Both the position numbers and the translations under genes were made by a program. 44,779 nucleotides of DNA from assembly GCA_023397475.1 (NCBI GenBank), contig JAEWUD010000055.1:1-44779 (forward strand), written 5' to 3'. The stretch comes from Bacillota bacterium (GTDB taxonomy: Bacteria; Bacillota; Clostridia; Saccharofermentanales; Saccharofermentanaceae). Shown in pieces: positions 41,685 to 44,779 of this stretch (within the stretch, counting starts at the first letter, position 1; every line of letters begins with the position of its first letter). The notes under the pieces were generated by a model. It did not search any database. It was not told the DNA's origin and saw only the letters and a list, made by a program, of their open reading frames with translations.

Positions 41685-41953
41685 ATTCTTGTGTGGCTCC
41701 TTATTTGTGCTGGATCGTTGCAGGATTCATCCCTTTGGCGGGCATCGTGATTCCAAGAGATGGATAAGGAGTCTCGGATGAGCGACACTTCGATATCTCC
41801 TTCCAGTTTGTCAAAATATCGCGGAAATAGCAATCCTAACTTAATTGTGCGATTTTTCGAGGAGAATGTTCTTGAAGTAACATAATTCGATTTAATGACC
41901 ATTTAAGAACTTTCCCTGTATAACGGTAGTAACGAAAACAGGGGGGACGATGT

Positions 41954-42640
41954 ATGTTTCTGGGTATTTTACGAAGGGACCTGACGCGCAAGAAGACAAT
42001 GAACGTGATTCTTCTCTTGTTCATCATTCTTGCGACACTGTTTGTCTCGGCGAGTATGAATAATGTACTTACGGTGACCGGCGCGTTGGAGCAGTATTTT
42101 GCGAAGACAAGAATGAGTGATTTTGTCGCGGTGACGAAGTCAGCCGGATCCGAGGAAGACGAGATTCGCGGGATTCTCGATGAGGTTCCGGCGATTGATT
42201 CATTGGGTGTTGAGGAGCTTCTCTATCTCACCGAAGACCAGGTTCGCAGTACAGACGACGTAAGTCTGGATTTGAACGGCGCCGCGGCGCTTTTCGCGAT
42301 TGATGGCGCATACCTTACGTATTTTGACGGAAGGGATCTTCCGATTACAAAAATGGAGCCGGGCGAGGTCTATGTCTACGCGGCGACACTCGACGATAAC
42401 GATCTCGTTGTCGGCGACTCGATTGTCTTCGAAGCGGGTGATTCGCAGGTAGAACTCCGGATCGCGGGCACCTACAGGGACGTGATGTTCGGGTCGAGTC
42501 GCGGCGGGATGACGCGCATTCTTCTGTCTGAGAAGGACTTCGAAACGCTTCAGAAAGATCCGGCCGTTGCCGGAAACGGCGGTTTTTCGCAAAGCCTGAC
42601 GGGACTTCTATCCAAGCAAAGGCACACAAAACACTATTGA
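41954..42640 (+). pseudogene. Truncated FtsX-like ABC permease, N-terminal part only
   Basis: The frame encodes 228 residues. The N-terminus, FLGILRRDLTRKKTMNVILL and the following membrane helix, is typical of large clostridial FtsX-type permeases of 700-800 residues. An extracytoplasmic domain follows to about residue 215. It then ends abruptly in a short unrelated tail and a stop that overlaps the 3' end of the convergent EamA gene. The remaining membrane segments and a partner ATPase are missing. A GGGGGGA stretch precedes the ATG. A deletion joining it to the neighbouring gene is the simplest explanation. Confidence 0.8.
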
Positions 42641-43632
42641 TGCGGATGCGTATGCTTCTCGTCCGACACGAAGTGCCTGTGTTCATGCTCGTGTTCGACA
42701 ATCGTCTCACCTCCGCCGGGAAGGGCGATCAGATGCGTGTGCAGGTGACGGTGACGGACCAGAAGCGTGTCGATCGCGACCAGTACGGATCCGGCTACCA
42801 TGACTCCGAGCGCGAGAAGAAACGGAAGTGCAATGGTTTCGCGCAACAGCAGTATCGAGAGGAGAACGCCGACGAACGGCGCGATGGCATAATAGGCGCT
42901 TGTTTTCGCGGCGCCGAGTTCTTTTTGCGCACGCACATACAGGAAGATACTTAATCCAAAGGCAACAAATCCCAACAGAAGGGCCAGAAGAGCCGGTTGA
43001 ATCGGCGGGAGCGGCTCGCGACGCATTAGTGCGACGACAGCCGCCCCGAGACCGCAAAAGATGCCCTTGATCATCACGATCTGCAGGGTGTTCTTCGAAG
43101 AGATCCTGCGCGTCAGATTGTTTTCGAGACCCCAGCAGAGCGCCGCCGCGACAATGAGTACCGAGCCCGGGGAGAACTGGAGCGACGAGATGTTCTGGAC
43201 GGACAGCAACGCGCTCGCCAGTGTGATCAATACAATTCCGATCCAGAGGCGAAGAGAGATCTTTTCGCGAAAAAATACAAGGGCCAGCAAGCAGGTCGCG
43301 ACAATCTCGAAATTCGAGAGCAGTGCCGCACCGGAAGCGGCCGTATCGCTGAGCCCGGCCATGAGAAGAATCGGGGCAGCGATATCCAGCGCGATCATAC
43401 CGATCGTAAAGGGAAGATCTTTACGAGACAATCCCTCGGTTTTGTTGCCGGGACGAGTCCGTGATACAAGGTAGACAGCGCCGATCCCAAATCCCGCGCC
43501 AAGATACAAAAGCGCCGCGAGATAGGTCGGCGCGATCTCTCCGAGGAGCGACTTGGCAAACGGCGTATGGATCGCGAAAAAAACGGCGGCCAGTATCGCG
43601 GAGATTGTCGCGAGGACCTTCTTATTTCTCAT
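42634..43632 (-). CDS. EamA/DMT-family transporter with His-rich C-terminal tail
   Basis: The 332-residue protein has about ten membrane helices in two EamA repeats (about 5-145 and 155-290), with the usual GLEN and YYAIAPFVGVLLS features of the drug/metabolite transporter superfamily. The last 40 or so residues form a cytoplasmic or outer tail rich in histidine (RHRHLHTHL, EHEHEHRHF, KHTHPHQ). Such tails usually bind transition metals, so the substrate or its regulation may involve zinc, nickel or cobalt. The ATG has GGGAGG 7 nt upstream. Its 3' end overlaps the truncated permease frame by 7 bp. Confidence 0.9.
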   Translation of the reverse strand: MRNKKVLATISAILAAVFFAIHTPFAKSLLGEIAPTYLAALLYLGAGFGIGAVYLVSRTRPGNKTEGLSRKDLPFTIGMIALDIAAPILLMAGLSDTAASGAALLSNFEIVATCLLALVFFREKISLRLWIGIVLITLASALLSVQNISSLQFSPGSVLIVAAALCWGLENNLTRRISSKNTLQIVMIKGIFCGLGAAVVALMRREPLPPIQPALLALLLGFVAFGLSIFLYVRAQKELGAAKTSAYYAIAPFVGVLLSILLLRETIALPFLLALGVMVAGSVLVAIDTLLVRHRHLHTHLIALPGGGETIVEHEHEHRHFVSDEKHTHPHQ

Positions 43633-43830
43633 GGGATAACCTCCCGAAAATGTCTCTGATTTCTAACTACATTGTACATTATCGTGTGACATGATTCGCG
43701 GCGTTCGCAGATTGGAGTGGCAAAGAAATATCCTTGCGAAAAATTGTTAGAAAATCTTGTAACGAATGACAGCCTTGCCTCGTCTAATGAATGAGGGCAG
43801 AAATGCTGCCTCTTGACGGAGGATATTCTT

Positions 43831-44779
43831 ATGCGCAAATCGGTGATGTTTTTTACTCTATTTACAATGGCTGCGTTGCTTACGAACACATCGTGCTCGC
43901 TTTTCGAGACAAATCTAACGACGGTCGCCTTCCAGACGACTGCGGCAGGGGTCACAGTTTCTCCGGATACGTCCGTAGACACCGCGAAACCGGCGCCGCA
44001 GGAATCCTCGGAGGCGTCGATCCCGGAACAGAACAGCATCGAATATCTGTTGGATCTTACCGCATCTTCCGTCTCCCTTCAGGGTGTCTATCTGCTCTCT
44101 CCGCAGGAGGTTACGGTGGTGGACGATTCGATCGTAGACGGAATTACCGATTCAGTGATCGGCCCGAAGACCTGCATTCCCGGAGGCATGATTGCCCTTC
44201 CGATGGATACGGCCGGCAATATTGTATCCGAGATTGACCAAGAGACGTTGTTTGTTCTCCTGGACGGCCGTTGCGTCCGCTTTGACGTGGGCACCACAAG
44301 TGACGGCGCTCTGCTCCTCAACGGCTTATCAATAGATAAGATTCTCGGGCGCCGGGTCGCGGACGAACTCTATCGCAAGATGGACGTCCAGCCGGAGGGC
44401 GAATTACTCGCGATGGCCGAGCCCGATCCCGATGTAAGTTACGAGATCCTGACCCTTCGAACCGACTGGAACGACGACGGTAAAGAAGATACCTTCCGCC
44501 GCGAGGCGATCAGCGATTCCCCGACGGCCAGCGGAACACTCATTTTCACGGATGGGGCGTCCGGAGAGACGACGGATGTGACCGCTCTCTGTGGATCAAC
44601 GGATGGATACACGTATGTTCTGACCAGTAACACATTCTATTATGAAGACGGTACGGCAATGAAGGCGATCATCGATTGGGTCTACGTGATGGATGGCGAT
44701 GCCGAGAGCTACATCTATACGTATGATGAAGAGAACATCCTTCATCTCGAGAAGATCGAAGGTCGACTCACCTTGGAAG
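43831..44779 (+). CDS. Putative lipoprotein, 3' end outside window
   Basis: An open frame of 316 codons runs off the right edge. It starts with a signal peptide MRKSVMFFTLFTMAALLTN and a probable lipobox Cys (C22 in TNTSCS), followed by a Thr/Ser/Pro-rich linker (about 24-65). A beta-rich domain follows with repeated D/E-rich strands, for example DWNDDGKEDTFRRE, reminiscent of VCBS-like or calcium-binding loops. GGAGG lies about 7 nt before the ATG, and codon use resembles the neighbours. It would sit on the outer face of the membrane. No family is recognised. Confidence 0.75.
   Translation, partial: MRKSVMFFTLFTMAALLTNTSCSLFETNLTTVAFQTTAAGVTVSPDTSVDTAKPAPQESSEASIPEQNSIEYLLDLTASSVSLQGVYLLSPQEVTVVDDSIVDGITDSVIGPKTCIPGGMIALPMDTAGNIVSEIDQETLFVLLDGRCVRFDVGTTSDGALLLNGLSIDKILGRRVADELYRKMDVQPEGELLAMAEPDPDVSYEILTLRTDWNDDGKEDTFRREAISDSPTASGTLIFTDGASGETTDVTALCGSTDGYTYVLTSNTFYYEDGTAMKAIIDWVYVMDGDAESYIYTYDEENILHLEKIEGRLTLE

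Overview
The window looks like a chromosomal segment of an anaerobic Clostridia-type Bacillota. The evidence is strong AGGAGG-type ribosome binding sites, a BlaI/M56 pair, PadR with a HAAS-type membrane partner, FtsX-type ABC exporters, CarD, an ATC hydrolase-like gene and above all an hgcAB pair. Base composition is mid-range. The exceptions are an AT-rich stretch at the 3' end of the giant RHS gene and its downstream partner, and a more GC-rich stretch just before it. No rRNA, tRNA or CRISPR array was seen.

Layout: 0.1-4.4 kb holds an IS5-family transposase, a BlaI/M56-peptidase antirepressor operon with two operator dyads, and a degenerate EAL-CBS protein. 4.5-5.05 kb is intergenic and carries hairpin repeats. 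5.1-7.2 kb is a PadR-HAAS membrane sensor operon. 7.3-10.2 kb is an FtsX-type ABC exporter. 10.6-13.9 kb carries a GyrI-like protein, a GH29 fucosidase, a VOC protein and an ATC hydrolase-like protein. 14.06-16.1 kb is a MarR-hgcA-hgcB operon, the mercury methylation gene pair behind a cysteine-rich MarR regulator. 16.1-19.3 kb has an alpha/beta hydrolase, a metallophosphoesterase, a small membrane protein and a GNAT. 19.3-20.8 kb is a 1.5-kb intergenic region with three different hairpin-repeat families. 20.8-25.3 kb has an AraC-GyrI regulator, a second large array of hairpin family A, four small genes on one strand and a CarD regulator. 25.7-38.1 kb is a 3,988-residue secreted RHS/YD-repeat protein with N-terminal Ig-like domains, a Pro/Thr linker, FN3 domains, a beta-helix and an AT-rich C-terminal tip with a His/Cys motif pair, followed 10 bp later by a small membrane-anchored candidate immunity protein. 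38.3-44.8 kb contains a decayed DUF4143 ATPase, a third family A array, an M29 aminopeptidase, a truncated ABC permease, an EamA transporter with a His-rich tail, and a lipoprotein cut by the window end.

The most interesting items are: (1) hgcAB with a thiol-rich MarR regulator and a well-formed promoter/operator; (2) the giant RHS toxin-like protein and its likely immunity gene; (3) intergenic hairpin arrays in which two sequence-unrelated families share the same geometry (11-12 bp stem ending in CGAAA/TTTCG, 17-nt loop); and (4) a strong excess of the octamer CGCGAAAA outside the RHS gene.
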